From Moorena bouillonii PNG (lineage in GTDB: Bacteria > Cyanobacteriota > Cyanobacteriia > Cyanobacteriales > Coleofasciculaceae), in NCBI RefSeq assembly GCF_001942495.1, contig NZ_MKZS01000001.1:7383039-7447038 (forward strand): 64,000 nucleotides of DNA. The letters are read 5' to 3'. Shown piece after piece: positions 27,542 to 37,438 of this stretch. The notes under the pieces were generated by a model, which searched no databases, was not told where the DNA came from, and saw only the letters and a list, made by a program, of their open reading frames with translations. Position numbers and translations under genes: made by a program. Positions within the stretch are counted from its first letter, which is position 1, and each line of letters starts with the position of its first letter.

Positions 27542-29985
27542 TCCTTTGGTATTTGATTAATAAAGTTACTAATTTCTTTGGAAAAACCGCTGGCATCTTG
27601 GGAATAAGCTGATATAAATAACCTCTGTTTTGCCCTAGTCATAGCCACATAAAACAACCGCCTTTCTTCTTCAAGATTATTATCACGAACACTAAAATAA
27701 TTAGGGAATTCATATTGAACAGCACCGGCAATGAAAATACTGTCAAACTCTAAACCTTTGGATTGATGAACTGTGATAATTGGAACTTGATTATTGTCTT
27801 GAGAAACTCGATCTAAGTTTTTAGCAAGAGCGGTAAATTCAAGAATGCTACGTAAAGCTGTGTCAGGGTGCAAATTTAGATCGTCCTGTGCTTGGAAAAA
27901 CCGTAAAAGATTGTGGATATTTTGTAGGCGTTTCTTTTCAGATTGATAATAATTATATAGTCCAGATTCTACAAATAATTTATCCAGCAAATCTGAAGGT
28001 CTTAATGATTGACTGACATCGCGCCAGTGCTCTAACTGTTCAGCAAGTCCTTCAAATAGCTCACCATAACGGTACACTAAAGCTTGACGATAATCCGCTC
28101 TTCGTTCAACCAAAGGTATGAGTAGCGCCAACAAATCAATCGTGGTTTCCACATCATTCATTGCCTTATGGCTAGGTAGGTGGGTAAGATTGAGATGCTC
28201 TGCCAAAACTTCCAAACTGTAGCGTTCAGATTCAATGAAACGATTCGCTAGTTCTAGGGTGTCCTCCCATTGCAGCTTTTTTGGATAACTAACACCAGCT
28301 TTTTGAGCTTGAGCTGCCACCATCTTAATATCAAAGCCCACATTGTGTCCAACTAGCAGAGAATCCCCGATAAACTTGAAGAATTCACCAAATACATCCT
28401 TAGCATTTCTACCATTTTCTGTCAAGAAGCGATCGCTATGTCCGTGTATTCTTTCCGAGTCACCAACGCTGACGGTATTAGTAATGTAAGCGTGAAATAT
28501 AGCCTGTTTTTTCCCATCAACTAGACGAATTGCTGCAATTTCCACCACTTCATCTTGACTCACTGAAAACCCTGTTGTTTCCACATCAAAAACTGTTACG
28601 ACTCCAGATGAATAAGCCCTTAAAAGTTCACTAAAAGGATCTCCATCTGTAAATGTACGGCTTGATACCATGTCAGTTAAACTAAATCCACAATTTTTGC
28701 CTTGTTCAATTACAGCTTTAATCCTCCCATCACCAATTCCACGACTTGGACGTAGCAACATCCGACGCATTGCCCCTGCATCAAAAGGATTTATAATCAG
28801 ACGTAGGTAAGCAAGAGCATCTTTGACTTCCTGTCGCATGAAAAATTGGAATCGCTCAACTGTAATACAAGGAATACCCATGCGCTCCAATGTCTGACTG
28901 ATAATCTCTGTGCGTTTATGGTTACGAGCAAGAACTGCTACTCGACTATAAAAAAAATCCTTTTGCTTACTTGCTAGTTCCTGGATTTGTTCACCAATCC
29001 ACTCTGCTTCTTTCCACTCATTATTTGCTAAATGGACTTGAATCAACTCACCATCTTTACACTCAGGCGCTGGTGTAATGTTTGTTTGTCGATGTTCAAA
29101 GGAATCGGCAAATCCAGAAGCAGCATTAAGCAGGACTTTTGTTGCTCGATAGTTCCTGGTTAAAGAATAGCTTGTAGGATTAAAATCATGATAAAATTGT
29201 TTAATTACCTTCTCTGGTTCAGAGCCTCGCCATTGATAAATAGTCTGATCTAAATCTCCAATCATCCCTAAATTACCACTGTTGGCAGCCAAGTGCTTGA
29301 CAATACCATACTCTGACAGATGGGTGTCTTGAACTTCGTCAACTTGAACAAAATCAAACTTATCTGCCCAACGTTGGCTAATCTCTGGTTCATGGTGTAC
29401 CATGAGACGAACATAAAATATCAGATCCGCAAAGTCTAAGGCATGACGCTTTTGAAGGATAGTTTGATACTGAGCAGCACCTTGAGCGTAGTTATTACCT
29501 AATGGGGCATATAGATTTTCAACCAGATTATCTAGAGATAATTGACAGTTTTCAGCTTGAATTTTGCACTTAACTAAGCTAGAAAACAACTGCTGGGCAT
29601 CTCTATCTGTAAATACATGGAAAACTTCCTTAACCAATTCGAGACAATCATTATCGTCATAAATCACAAAATCTGTTGGCAGTCCAATCTGACGAGCTTC
29701 CATCCGTAGTATGGAGGCACACAAACCATGAAAAGTCTTAATTGTTAGGTGCTGTAGTTGTTCTGGACAATACTGAGATAACCGCCCGCTCATTTCCTTG
29801 GCAGCTCGATTGGTAAAGGTCAGGCATAGAATTCGTTGAGGAGAGATACCCTGATTAATTGCACATAAAACCCGCTCTGCTAAAACACGAGTTTTGCCTG
29901 TACCAACCGGAGCAAGTACCAAAATTGCGCCTTCTACGTGGCTAGCGATCGCATTTTGTTCTCCGTTAAGCTCGTTGCTGAACAT
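27529..29985 (-). CDS. UvrD/PcrA-type superfamily 1 helicase with inserted DEDDh exonuclease
   Basis: An 818-residue protein. Helicase motifs are LAPVGTGKTRVLAERV (Walker A, 24-39), QVDEVQDTH (214-222), GDLDQTIYQWRG (243-254), VHQSKGLEFDSIF (739-751) and RRLFYVAMTRAKQRLF (775-790). Between them, residues ~460-625 form a DnaQ-like 3'-5' exonuclease: FDVETTG (466-472), GHNVGFDI (546-553), HKAMNDVE (606-613); all DEDDh residues are present. The protein could unwind and degrade DNA. It is first gene of a two-gene operon with the RT fusion, which overlaps its end by 13 nt. Confidence 0.88.
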   Translation of the reverse strand: MFSNELNGEQNAIASHVEGAILVLAPVGTGKTRVLAERVLCAINQGISPQRILCLTFTNRAAKEMSGRLSQYCPEQLQHLTIKTFHGLCASILRMEARQIGLPTDFVIYDDNDCLELVKEVFHVFTDRDAQQLFSSLVKCKIQAENCQLSLDNLVENLYAPLGNNYAQGAAQYQTILQKRHALDFADLIFYVRLMVHHEPEISQRWADKFDFVQVDEVQDTHLSEYGIVKHLAANSGNLGMIGDLDQTIYQWRGSEPEKVIKQFYHDFNPTSYSLTRNYRATKVLLNAASGFADSFEHRQTNITPAPECKDGELIQVHLANNEWKEAEWIGEQIQELASKQKDFFYSRVAVLARNHKRTEIISQTLERMGIPCITVERFQFFMRQEVKDALAYLRLIINPFDAGAMRRMLLRPSRGIGDGRIKAVIEQGKNCGFSLTDMVSSRTFTDGDPFSELLRAYSSGVVTVFDVETTGFSVSQDEVVEIAAIRLVDGKKQAIFHAYITNTVSVGDSERIHGHSDRFLTENGRNAKDVFGEFFKFIGDSLLVGHNVGFDIKMVAAQAQKAGVSYPKKLQWEDTLELANRFIESERYSLEVLAEHLNLTHLPSHKAMNDVETTIDLLALLIPLVERRADYRQALVYRYGELFEGLAEQLEHWRDVSQSLRPSDLLDKLFVESGLYNYYQSEKKRLQNIHNLLRFFQAQDDLNLHPDTALRSILEFTALAKNLDRVSQDNNQVPIITVHQSKGLEFDSIFIAGAVQYEFPNYFSVRDNNLEEERRLFYVAMTRAKQRLFISAYSQDASGFSKEISNFINQIPKECIQ

Positions 29986-30556
29986 GAAGAGGTGTAACTA
30001 AATTTTCATTGTAGTTAATTCTTTGGTGTTGCGTCAGTAGTAGAATGCTTAACCAGAAAGGTAAATTTGTTTATACTTTAAAAATCACTAATCACTGCAT
30101 CAATGCATCAATAAATATGACATGCACAGGCATTGCATGGTTTTATTTTTAGGAAACCATTCCTTGGATCAGCAACGCCGATTCTTTTTTTCAGGTGATA
30201 GTTCAACAATTACTTTCTTTTTACTCTCACAAACTGCCCTATTCCCTCAAGGGCATGAGGGCTACTTTCCTTATCCAGTCTGCTTTATGACTTACTTGTC
30301 GCCCCCGCAGGGAGCAGCAATAACAATACCTTTGACCAGGCTTTTGTGTAATATTTGGCTCACTATCTTACTGCTGAAGCCTGGTGTGGTTTTCCCCTTA
30401 TATCTTTTCTAGTATTTAGACTAGAAGTTGATGAGTTGCGATTTTACTTCTAGTTTAATACTTATAATTTTTGGTTGATTGTCAATTTTCCATTAACAAT
30501 CAACCAAAGGCGATTAACCATCTTATTTTATCAATGATTACCTGGACTTTCAATCC
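29986..30556. other. 570-bp structured intergenic region upstream of the helicase-RT operon
   Basis: No supported gene. Several stem-loops cluster here: CATGCA/TGCATG (30121-30139), CCCTCA/TGAGGG (30244-30261), ACCAGGCTT/AAGCCTGGT (30338-30384), an imperfect hairpin with AGTATTTAGACTAGAAGT (30411-30461), and a perfect 13-bp stem TTTGGTTGATTGT (30470-30508). The last two probably terminate the rpsJ transcript. The others are candidates for a small RNA linked to the RT operon, since several UG RTs use an upstream RNA. Confidence 0.45.
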
Positions 30557-30874
30557 TTAAAGCTTAACTTCAATATCAACTCCAGCAGGCAAATCCAATT
30601 TCATCAGAGCATCAATAGTCTTTGAAGAAGGCTGATAAATATCAATAATCCGTTGGTGAGTACGTGTTTCAAAGTGTTCCCGAGAATCTTTATCAACGTG
30701 AGGCGATCGCAAAACACAGTAAATACGACGTCGAGTGGGTAAGGGAATTGGGCCAATAGCTGTAGCATTTGTGCGGTTTGCTGTATCTACAATCTTCTCA
30801 CAGGAAGTGTCCAGCAAGCGTCGATCAAAGGCTTTTAGTCGAATCCGAATTTTCTGCTGTTGAATAGTTGCCAT
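30557..30874 (-). CDS. rpsJ: 30S ribosomal protein S10
   Basis: 105 residues with the S10 signature [30 protein letters not shown] and a [15 protein letters not shown] start. It is the last gene of the str cluster, after tuf, as usual in cyanobacteria. It is part of the small-subunit head and also NusE in antitermination. Confidence 0.97.
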   Translation of the reverse strand: MATIQQQKIRIRLKAFDRRLLDTSCEKIVDTANRTNATAIGPIPLPTRRRIYCVLRSPHVDKDSREHFETRTHQRIIDIYQPSSKTIDALMKLDLPAGVDIEVKL

Positions 30875-30920
30875 TTTTTTAATTTTCTAGGTTCTTTTCT
30901 TAGCTAAAATAAACATGAAT

Positions 30921-30962
30921 AAAGAGCAGAGAAGCTAGAGCTTCCCTGCTCCTGCTCTATAT
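30921..30962 (-). terminator. Hairpin between tuf and rpsJ
   Basis: GAGCAGAGAAGCT pairs with AGCTTCCCTGCTC with one mismatch in the 98-bp tuf-rpsJ gap. It may be a partial terminator or processing site setting the ratio of tuf to rpsJ mRNA. Confidence 0.4.
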
Positions 30963-30972
30963 TAGAGTACTG

Positions 30973-32202
30973 CTATTCGAGAATCTTACTGACCACACCT
31001 GATCCGATGGTGCGACCACCTTCACGGATAGCAAAGCGCATTCCTTGTTCAATCGCAATGGCGTTGATCAGGCTCACTGTCATTTTGATGCGATCGCCTG
31101 GCATCACCATCTCAGCTGTAGAGCCATCGTCGGCAGTAAAGGCATCAATAGTGCCAGTCACATCAGTGGTTCGTACATAGAACTGAGGGCGATAGCCAGA
31201 GAAGAAAGGAGTATGACGTCCACCTTCTTCTTTCTTCAGGACATATACCTCAGATTCAAACTTGGTGTGAGGGGTGATTGAACCGGGCTTGGCAAGTACC
31301 ATACCCCGCTCAATGTTCTCTTTTTGGATACCCCGCAGCAGTAGCCCAACATTGTCTCCAGCCATCCCTTCGTCTAGGGTCTTCTGGAACATTTCCACAC
31401 CAGTTACGGTGGTGTTACGGGTCTCTTTAAGCCCGATGATTTCTACCGTCTCACCAACTTTCACCTTACCCCGCTCGATTCGACCGGTGGCAACAGTTCC
31501 CCGACCAGTGATGGAGAAGACATCTTCCACTGCCATCAGGAATGGCTTATCCACATCCCGCTCTGGTGTGGGAATGTATGAGTCTACATTCTCCATCAGT
31601 GATAGCACCACATCAGTCCACTCATTGTCACCTTTGCCAATGCTTGGATTCTCGGTCAGGGCGTTTACAGCCATTAAAGCTGACCCAGCCACAATCGGGA
31701 TATTGTCCCCGTCAAAGTCGTATTCGCTCAACAGTTCCCGAATTTCGAGTTCTACTAGCTCTAGGAGTTCTTCATCATCTACTTGGTCTTTCTTATTTAA
31801 GAAAACCACGATGTTAGGAACTCCCACCTGCCGAGCTAGGAGGATATGTTCTTTAGTTTGTGGCATGGCACCGTCAGCGGCAGAAACCACCAGAATTGCC
31901 CCATCCATTTGCGCCGCACCCGTGATCATGTTTTTCACATAGTCAGCGTGGCCTGGGCAATCCACGTGGGCATAGTGGCGATTTTCGGTTTCGTACTCCA
32001 CATGAGCAGTATTGATGGTAATCCCCCGTGCTTTTTCCTCAGGAGCTGCATCAATTTCCTCGTAGTTCCTCGCTTTTGCCTTCCCTTGAGCCGCCAATGT
32101 CATAGTAATCGCAGCAGTTAGGGTAGTCTTGCCGTGGTCTACGTGACCAATCGTGCCAATGTTGACGTGGGGTTTATTCCTTTCAAACTTTTCGCGTGCC
32201 AT
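30973..32202 (-). CDS. tuf: Elongation factor Tu
   Basis: 409 residues. G1 [15 protein letters not shown]2 [14 protein letters not shown]3 [12 protein letters not shown] and G4 NKKDQVDD are all present, with the extended loop (DNEWTDVVL region) usual in cyanobacteria. It delivers aminoacyl-tRNA to the ribosome. It lies 23 bp after fusA in the same operon. Confidence 0.98.
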   Translation of the reverse strand: MAREKFERNKPHVNIGTIGHVDHGKTTLTAAITMTLAAQGKAKARNYEEIDAAPEEKARGITINTAHVEYETENRHYAHVDCPGHADYVKNMITGAAQMDGAILVVSAADGAMPQTKEHILLARQVGVPNIVVFLNKKDQVDDEELLELVELEIRELLSEYDFDGDNIPIVAGSALMAVNALTENPSIGKGDNEWTDVVLSLMENVDSYIPTPERDVDKPFLMAVEDVFSITGRGTVATGRIERGKVKVGETVEIIGLKETRNTTVTGVEMFQKTLDEGMAGDNVGLLLRGIQKENIERGMVLAKPGSITPHTKFESEVYVLKKEEGGRHTPFFSGYRPQFYVRTTDVTGTIDAFTADDGSTAEMVMPGDRIKMTVSLINAIAIEQGMRFAIREGGRTIGSGVVSKILE

Positions 32203-32225
32203 GAATTACATGTTCCTTTTTTTTG

Positions 32226-34301
32226 TTATGCGTTCCCTTGATTCTTAGCAATGATGGCTTCTGCCACATTGCGAGGTACTTCATCATAGGTTTTAAACTC
32301 CATAGAGAAAATACCCCGACCTTGGGTCTTAGACCGGATATCCGTAGCATAACCAAACATCTCTGCTAATGGAACTTTAGCAGTTACTTTGGCAATGCCG
32401 TCTTCAGAACCCATACCTTCAATTTGACCACGGCGGGAGTTGAGGTCACCCATGACATCCCCAAGGAAGTCTTCGGGCACTTCAACCTCAACTTTCATCA
32501 TAGGCTCTAGGAGTACTGGCGCAGCCTTCATCACAGCATTCCGCATGGCCATAGAACCAGCAATCTTAAATGCCATTTCTGAAGAGTCTACGTCGTGATA
32601 AGACCCATCTACTAGGGTAACTTTCACGTCGATCACTGGATACCCTGCTAGAATCCCTGATTCACAGGCTTCCTTCATCCCCTGTTCAGCAGGAGAGATG
32701 TACTCTCTCGGTACAGAACCACCTACAATCTTGGAGACGAATTCAAAACCACTACCAGTATCTCCTGGTTCCAATTCAACAATAACGTGACCGTACTGAC
32801 CTTTACCGCCACTTTGACGGATAAATTTACCTTCCGCCTGGACTGATTTACGAATCGTCTCTCGATAGGCTACCTGGGGAGCGCCCACATTCGCTTCTAC
32901 CTTAAACTCTCGCAGCATCCGGTCTACCAGGATTTCCAAGTGCAGCTCACCCATGCCCGCAATCACGGTTTGGTTGGTTTCTGGGTCAATACTGACCCGG
33001 AAGGTAGGGTCTTCTTCAGATAGGGCTTGGAGGGCTTTGGATAGCTTCTCCATATCCTGCTTGGTTTTTGGCTCTACTGCCACCGAGATCACTGGTTCTG
33101 GAATAAAGAGAGATTCCAAAATAATCGGAGACTCTTCGTCACAAATAGTATCCCCAGTGATAGTATGCTTTAAACCAACGGCAGCACCCAAGTCTCCAGC
33201 CCGCAACTCCTCTACTTCAATGCGGTCATCAGCCTTCAAGACAATCAAGCGAGATATTCGTTCCTTCTTACCCTTAGTGGAATTGAGGATATAGCTCCCC
33301 TTCTTGAGTACCCCAGAGTAAACCCGCAGGAAAGTTAGGCGACCATAGGGGTCTGCCATAATCTTGAATGCCAGAGCTGACATAGGAGCCTCGTCATCAG
33401 CCACCCGCTCGACGGTTTCACCCTTAGGCATAGTACCTTGAATTGGCGGAACATCAATCGGAGCTGGTAGGTAATCAATAACCGCATCCAACAGCAGCTG
33501 AACCCCTTTGTTCTTGAATGCAGAGCCACACAACATAGGAACGATTCTGCCCTCAATGGTTCCTTTGCGCAGGGCTTCACGAATTTCCTCTGCCGTGATT
33601 TCCTCTCCTTCAAGGTACTTCTCAATTAACGCCTCATCAGTTTCTGCCACCGATTCCACTAGTTTGGCACGGTATTCTTCGGCTTGCTCTTTGACCTCTT
33701 CAGGAATTTCTGTATCTTCGATGTCAGTTCCCAAGTCATTGGTGTATATCTTGGCTCGCATCCGCACCAAGTCAACAATGCCTCTAAATTCGCTTTCACT
33801 ACCAATCGGGATTTGGATGGGAACAGCATTGGAGCGCAATCGGTCACGAACTTGCTCGTAGACCTTGAAGAAGTTTGCTCCTGTGCGGTCCATTTTATTA
33901 ACAAACGCAATTCGAGGTACCTGATAGCGGTCTGCTTGCCGCCAGACGGTTTCAGACTGAGGCTGGACACCACCTACAGAGCAAAACACAGCAATCACAC
34001 CATCCAATACCCGCATGGAGCGCTCCACTTCAATGGTGAAGTCAACGTGACCGGGAGTATCGATAATATTAATCCGATGCTCTCGCCAGTTGGTGCTAAT
34101 TGCAGCAGCAGTGATCGTGATTCCCCGCTCCCGCTCTTGGTCCATCCAATCAGTTACAGCTGTACCTTCATGGACTTCACCAATTTTGTGAACAATTCCG
34201 GAATAAAACAGGATTCGTTCAGTTGTTGTTGTTTTGCCCGCATCAATATGAGCTGCAATGCCGATATTGCGTGTTTTATCAAGCGGGATGGTGCGTGCCA
34301 C
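32226..34301 (-). CDS. fusA: Elongation factor G
   Basis: 691 residues from the GTG at 34301, which follows AAGGAGGT with five bases spacing. The frame extends upstream to 34337, but [20 protein letters not shown] is the family start. GTPase motifs [40 protein letters not shown] and [10 protein letters not shown] are intact. Domain IV contains [14 protein letters not shown]. It catalyses ribosomal translocation. Confidence 0.97.
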   Translation of the reverse strand: MARTIPLDKTRNIGIAAHIDAGKTTTTERILFYSGIVHKIGEVHEGTAVTDWMDQERERGITITAAAISTNWREHRINIIDTPGHVDFTIEVERSMRVLDGVIAVFCSVGGVQPQSETVWRQADRYQVPRIAFVNKMDRTGANFFKVYEQVRDRLRSNAVPIQIPIGSESEFRGIVDLVRMRAKIYTNDLGTDIEDTEIPEEVKEQAEEYRAKLVESVAETDEALIEKYLEGEEITAEEIREALRKGTIEGRIVPMLCGSAFKNKGVQLLLDAVIDYLPAPIDVPPIQGTMPKGETVERVADDEAPMSALAFKIMADPYGRLTFLRVYSGVLKKGSYILNSTKGKKERISRLIVLKADDRIEVEELRAGDLGAAVGLKHTITGDTICDEESPIILESLFIPEPVISVAVEPKTKQDMEKLSKALQALSEEDPTFRVSIDPETNQTVIAGMGELHLEILVDRMLREFKVEANVGAPQVAYRETIRKSVQAEGKFIRQSGGKGQYGHVIVELEPGDTGSGFEFVSKIVGGSVPREYISPAEQGMKEACESGILAGYPVIDVKVTLVDGSYHDVDSSEMAFKIAGSMAMRNAVMKAAPVLLEPMMKVEVEVPEDFLGDVMGDLNSRRGQIEGMGSEDGIAKVTAKVPLAEMFGYATDIRSKTQGRGIFSMEFKTYDEVPRNVAEAIIAKNQGNA

Positions 34302-34443
34302 GGTTACCTCCTTTGTCTGGTGCCACCATTTCCTCACCAGGTAGCTATCTATTTACAATTTTATACTTTTTTTAAGTTTTTTTAGGCATTTGTGGACATT
34401 ATCCTATAGCTACCAGGTTCTTGTTCTAGGCTTTTTAGGATAA

Positions 34444-34914
34444 TTAGTACCGATAGTGGGCAAAAGCTTTATTTGCCTCTGCCATTCTATGGGTTTCTTC
34501 ACGCTTGCGAATAGCATTTCCGGTTTCATTGGCAGCATCCATCAGCTCATTAGCCAATTTGCTAGCCATGCTCCGACCGGAGCGACTTCTGGAGAATTTA
34601 ATCAGCCAGCGTAGGGCTAGAGTAGTCCCTCGCTCAGCCTTTACTTCCATAGGAACCTGATAGGTTGCCCCACCAACCCGGCGAGCCTTGACTTCTACTA
34701 GAGGGGTCAAGTTACGCACAGCTTTTTCAAAGGTTTCTATGGGATCAGCTCCAGTTCTTTCTTCAATGATTTTCATTGCGTCATAGATAATTCGGTAGGC
34801 AAGGGATTTCTTGCCATGACGCATGAGTCTACACCCCAACATACAAATCAGGCGACTGTTATAGACTGGGTCAGGGGGGACAGGACGCTTTTTAACAACT
34901 GAGCGACGAGACAT
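34444..34914 (-). CDS. rpsG: 30S ribosomal protein S7
   Basis: 156 residues, the family's standard length, with [33 protein letters not shown] and [14 protein letters not shown]. It binds 16S rRNA in the 30S head. In this window it is separated from rpsL by 702 bp instead of the usual short spacer. Confidence 0.97.
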   Translation of the reverse strand: MSRRSVVKKRPVPPDPVYNSRLICMLGCRLMRHGKKSLAYRIIYDAMKIIEERTGADPIETFEKAVRNLTPLVEVKARRVGGATYQVPMEVKAERGTTLALRWLIKFSRSRSGRSMASKLANELMDAANETGNAIRKREETHRMAEANKAFAHYRY

Positions 34915-34981
34915 AAGTAAGCTTAAGAAAAAATCAAAAATACAGTGTACTATTAAAAATTACCCAAGGCAAATAACTACA

Positions 34982-35032
34982 CTCCTGTGATTAACCCTAG
35001 TGTGATTAACCCTGGTGTGATTAACCCTGGTG
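34982..35032. repeat. 15-bp tandem repeat (GTGATTAACCCTGGT)
   Basis: About three copies lie just upstream of rpsG, inside the enlarged rpsL-rpsG gap. Confidence 0.8.
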
Positions 35033-35045
35033 ATACAGTTAGCTT

Positions 35046-35141
35046 TTGACACTCCCGTCGCTAAATCGAACGCGCCCCGCGTCGGGCAAAGCCCGTAGAT
35101 TATAGCGTTCGCGTAGCGGCTCCTAGGTCGCTGGGATTCTT
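35046..35141 (-). mobile_element. Solo IS200/IS605-type right-end remnant carrying a nested repeat
   Basis: On the minus strand, AAGAATCCC ... GGGAGTGTCAA matches the right-end hairpin pattern seen at the intact TnpB element (GAATCCCCC ... GGGGAGTGTCAA, 55147-55180). Here the hairpin loop is split by a 64-bp insert (35063-35126) flanked by GTCGCT on both sides. Confidence 0.5.
35063..35126. repeat. 64-bp palindromic repeat with 6-bp flanking duplication
   Basis: It contains GCGTCGGGCAAAGCCCG and GCGTTCGCGTAGCGGC cores. GTCGCT at 35057-35062 and 35127-35132 looks like a target-site duplication. Removing the insert and one GTCGCT restores a compact CCC-GTCGCT-GGG hairpin. Confidence 0.65.
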
Positions 35142-35349
35142 AAGAATTTTACACTCTTAATGGCTGAGCCAAACAGCCTCTAAACCCTCCAATAAAATTA
35201 TTGGGCTTACTTTTTAGATTTTTGGTTTATGCTTGATTCAGAGGCTTTTCAGCTTGCGCACAAACCGCTACTCTTTCGAGGGCATTAATTATTAATAATG
35301 CTCAAATTATCAAGGAAGCGCAACAGTTCTAGTCTCCAATTCCCAAGGG

Positions 35350-35456
35350 TCAGAAGTTACCGCAAAAATAAGGCAGCCTTTATGGTTGGTCGGTTATGGG
35401 TAAAAGGGTTAAAACTTTATGATTAAGGCTGCCTTATTTTAAGGTTTCGTCTCCGG
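35350..35456 (+). repeat. 106-bp structured hairpin element, copy C
   Basis: It shares GAAGTTACCG, AGCCTTTATGG, GGTTATGGGTAAAAGG and AAGGTTTCGTCTCCGG with copies A and B. Its stem is wholly different but perfect: AAATAAGGCAGCCTT pairs with AAGGCTGCCTTATTT (15 bp). It sits antisense within the str cluster. Confidence 0.75.
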
Positions 35457-35614
35457 GCTGTGTGGGTCACCTGCGGGAGCACTTTATACGCCCGGTCTTC
35501 CGCTAAGTCGGTCGGCTATAACGGGAGTCCCCTTGGGGTTTAGATGGGCGTGGGTGAGAACACAGCAACTCTATTGCTGAAAGTCTCTTACTTTAGAGGA
35601 GTCAATTCTCGTGA
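35453..35614 (+). ncRNA. Structured region downstream of copy C, candidate HEARO/omega-type RNA
   Basis: CCGGGC (35453-35458) pairs with GCCCGG (35490-35495), and GCTGTGT (35457-35463) could instead pair with ACACAGC (35560-35566), giving a pseudoknot or switch. CCCCTTGGGG forms a further hairpin. The block ends TCAATTCTC followed by GTGA, two bases before the rpsL stop. HEARO (IscB-linked) RNAs are described as inserting just before ATGA or GTGA. No IscB gene is present. The identification is a hypothesis. Confidence 0.35.
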
Positions 35615-35616
35615 GT

Positions 35617-35988
35617 TTACTTAGGGCGCTTTGTCCCATACTTAGAACGACCTTGACGCCGATCCTTAACTCCTGCCGTATCAAGGGTACCCCGAATAAT
35701 GTGATATCGCACTCCAGGTAAGTCCTTAACACGACCACCTCTGATCATAACGACGGAGTGTTCTTGTAGGTTATGACCAATACCAGGAATATAGGCTGTT
35801 ACTTCAAATCCTGAAGTCAGACGAACCCTTGCCACCTTTCGCAAGGCTGAGTTGGGTTTTTTGGGTGTAGTTGTGAACACCCTAGTACAAACACCACGGC
35901 GCTGGGGACATTGTTTCAGCGCTGGGGACTTAGTTTTCTTCTTAGCTTTGAAGCGCTCGCTACTAATGAGCTGCTGAATGGTGGGCAT
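35617..35988 (-). CDS. rpsL: 30S ribosomal protein S12
   Basis: 123 residues, with [33 protein letters not shown] split across the conserved decoding-centre loops, and [15 protein letters not shown]43-type lysine in TPKKPNSA is present, so no obvious streptomycin-resistance change is seen. It lies between iscA upstream and the abnormal gap to rpsG. Confidence 0.97.
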   Translation of the reverse strand: MPTIQQLISSERFKAKKKTKSPALKQCPQRRGVCTRVFTTTPKKPNSALRKVARVRLTSGFEVTAYIPGIGHNLQEHSVVMIRGGRVKDLPGVRYHIIRGTLDTAGVKDRRQGRSKYGTKRPK

Positions 35989-36076
35989 GAGTTACGGCTT
36001 AATAAACATTGGTTGATTGAACTTAATCAACTACAAACAAACCAAAGGTAATTATATCGCATTTAACACTCTGGTG

Positions 36077-36421
36077 TCAATCTGAATCCTTTGATGGGTC
36101 TACACGAAAGGAATTACCGCAGCCGCAGCTTTCTGAAGCTTTAGGGTTATGGAAGCGAAACCCTCCTCCCATCAGGTCTTCTGAGTAATCTAGAGTTAAG
36201 CCATTGATAGTTTTTAGGCTTTCCGGGTCTACGATGACACTGATGCCATCACAGTCATAGACCTGATCCTCAGAATTGATCACTTGCTCAAAGTCAATAG
36301 TGTAGTAAAAATCAGCACACCCACCCTGGCGGACACCTAGACGCAATTTGGCGTCTGGGTTTTGACGCTTGGACTGTACACGTCTAATCTCACTCGCAGC
36401 AGCTTTACTCAGTTTAATCAT
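36077..36421 (-). CDS. iscA: Iron-sulfur cluster assembly accessory protein (IscA/HesB/ErpA family)
   Basis: 114 residues. The A-type carrier motif is present: a first cysteine in RQGGCADFYY and the C-terminal CGCGNSF. It carries or delivers Fe-S clusters. The position immediately before rpsL is the usual cyanobacterial arrangement. Confidence 0.92.
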   Translation of the reverse strand: MIKLSKAAASEIRRVQSKRQNPDAKLRLGVRQGGCADFYYTIDFEQVINSEDQVYDCDGISVIVDPESLKTINGLTLDYSEDLMGGGFRFHNPKASESCGCGNSFRVDPSKDSD

Positions 36422-36693
36422 TAACGATACTAACTATACGCAACAACTAGCACCAGCTAATGTTACCTCAAAAAGGAATAGTCATTAATCATTAGTCATT
36501 AGTAATTGGTCACTGCCAAGAGGCTTTTTTTGACCTACTAAAAACTTCTAACTAATGACTAATGACTACTAACTAAAGAATTGTCAGCTGTCAGCCGTCA
36601 AGATTAAACGAATGCTTACCTCTTTTATTCAAAAGCTTAAAGCTGATTGCTGATAGCTGATTGCTTACAAAAACTTACAACTAATGACTTAAT
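36422..36693. repeat. Short repeats (ATTAGTCATTAGT, TCAGCTGTCAGC, AGCTGATTGCTGATAGCTG)
   Basis: Loose ATTAGTCATT and CTAATGACTAA units form an imperfect inverted arrangement around 36483-36575. No gene is present. Confidence 0.5.
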
Positions 36694-37122
36694 CTATTTG
36701 TCTTCTGGTTTGCTGCGAGCATAGTCATCTTCAAAGCGAATAATGTCATCTTCTCCGAGGTATTCTCCATTCTGGACTTCAATTAAAACGAGGGGAATAA
36801 CACCAGGATTCTCTAGTCGATGAGCATAGCCTTGGGGAACATAGGTTGATTGATTTTGATGAATAATTTCTTCTTTATCGCCACAAATAACTTTAGCTGT
36901 ACCACTGACAACAATCCAGTGTTCGCTCCTATGGTAGTGCATCTGCAAACTTAAGCGATGACCCGGCTTGACTTCAATGCGCTTGATTTTGTATCCCCGT
37001 CCTTCTTCTAAGACAGTGAAAGACCCCCAAGGTCGTAGTTCGGTAGCGGCAACGCCTTCAGCTACTCGGGATGACTGTAGGGTAATGGCCGAAACTTGAG
37101 AAATTTCTTTTGACTGAACCAT
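36694..37122 (-). CDS. Phosphomannose-isomerase-type cupin protein
   Basis: The 142-residue cupin has the type II PMI signature: RPWGSFTVLEEGRGYKIKRIEVKPGHRLSLQMHYHRSEHWIVVSGTAKV split over metal-binding His/Glu residues, then STYVPQGYAHRLENPG. It matches the C-terminal domain of ManC proteins without the GDP-mannose pyrophosphorylase domain. It probably interconverts mannose-6-phosphate and fructose-6-phosphate, feeding GDP-mannose and so the gmd-like enzyme. Confidence 0.85.
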   Translation of the reverse strand: MVQSKEISQVSAITLQSSRVAEGVAATELRPWGSFTVLEEGRGYKIKRIEVKPGHRLSLQMHYHRSEHWIVVSGTAKVICGDKEEIIHQNQSTYVPQGYAHRLENPGVIPLVLIEVQNGEYLGEDDIIRFEDDYARSKPEDK

Positions 37123-37438
37123 GGTTTTGTTCCTGAAAACGTCTAGCTAAGTGATTTTGGGAAAGTTTACTAATTGCTTACTAATTCTAGGTTAGACAAA
37201 ATCAAGGGTAATTGACTATCGAAAAATCTAGCAAACTATAACTAAATTTTTCAGGCCAAATTAGTGGATTCCCTGAATTTATATAAAGTCTTTACACTCT
37301 TATATAGTTATGTTTACCTAATTATCAGCTGAATAAACCTATAGTTAAGGGATTCGTGATTTACAAAAATCTTAATAAATCTGAACACTTCATACTTCCT
37401 TCATAGTTAATACTTAATACTTAATACTTCTTAAACTA

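Noticed and set aside
30122-30412. 96-codon open frame upstream of the helicase gene
   Set aside because: Low-complexity, hydrophobic, no ribosome site, and it runs through several hairpins; more likely non-coding.
31274-31942. Long open frame antisense to tuf
   Set aside because: It is a shadow caused by strong codon bias of EF-Tu. Similar shadows exist opposite fusA.
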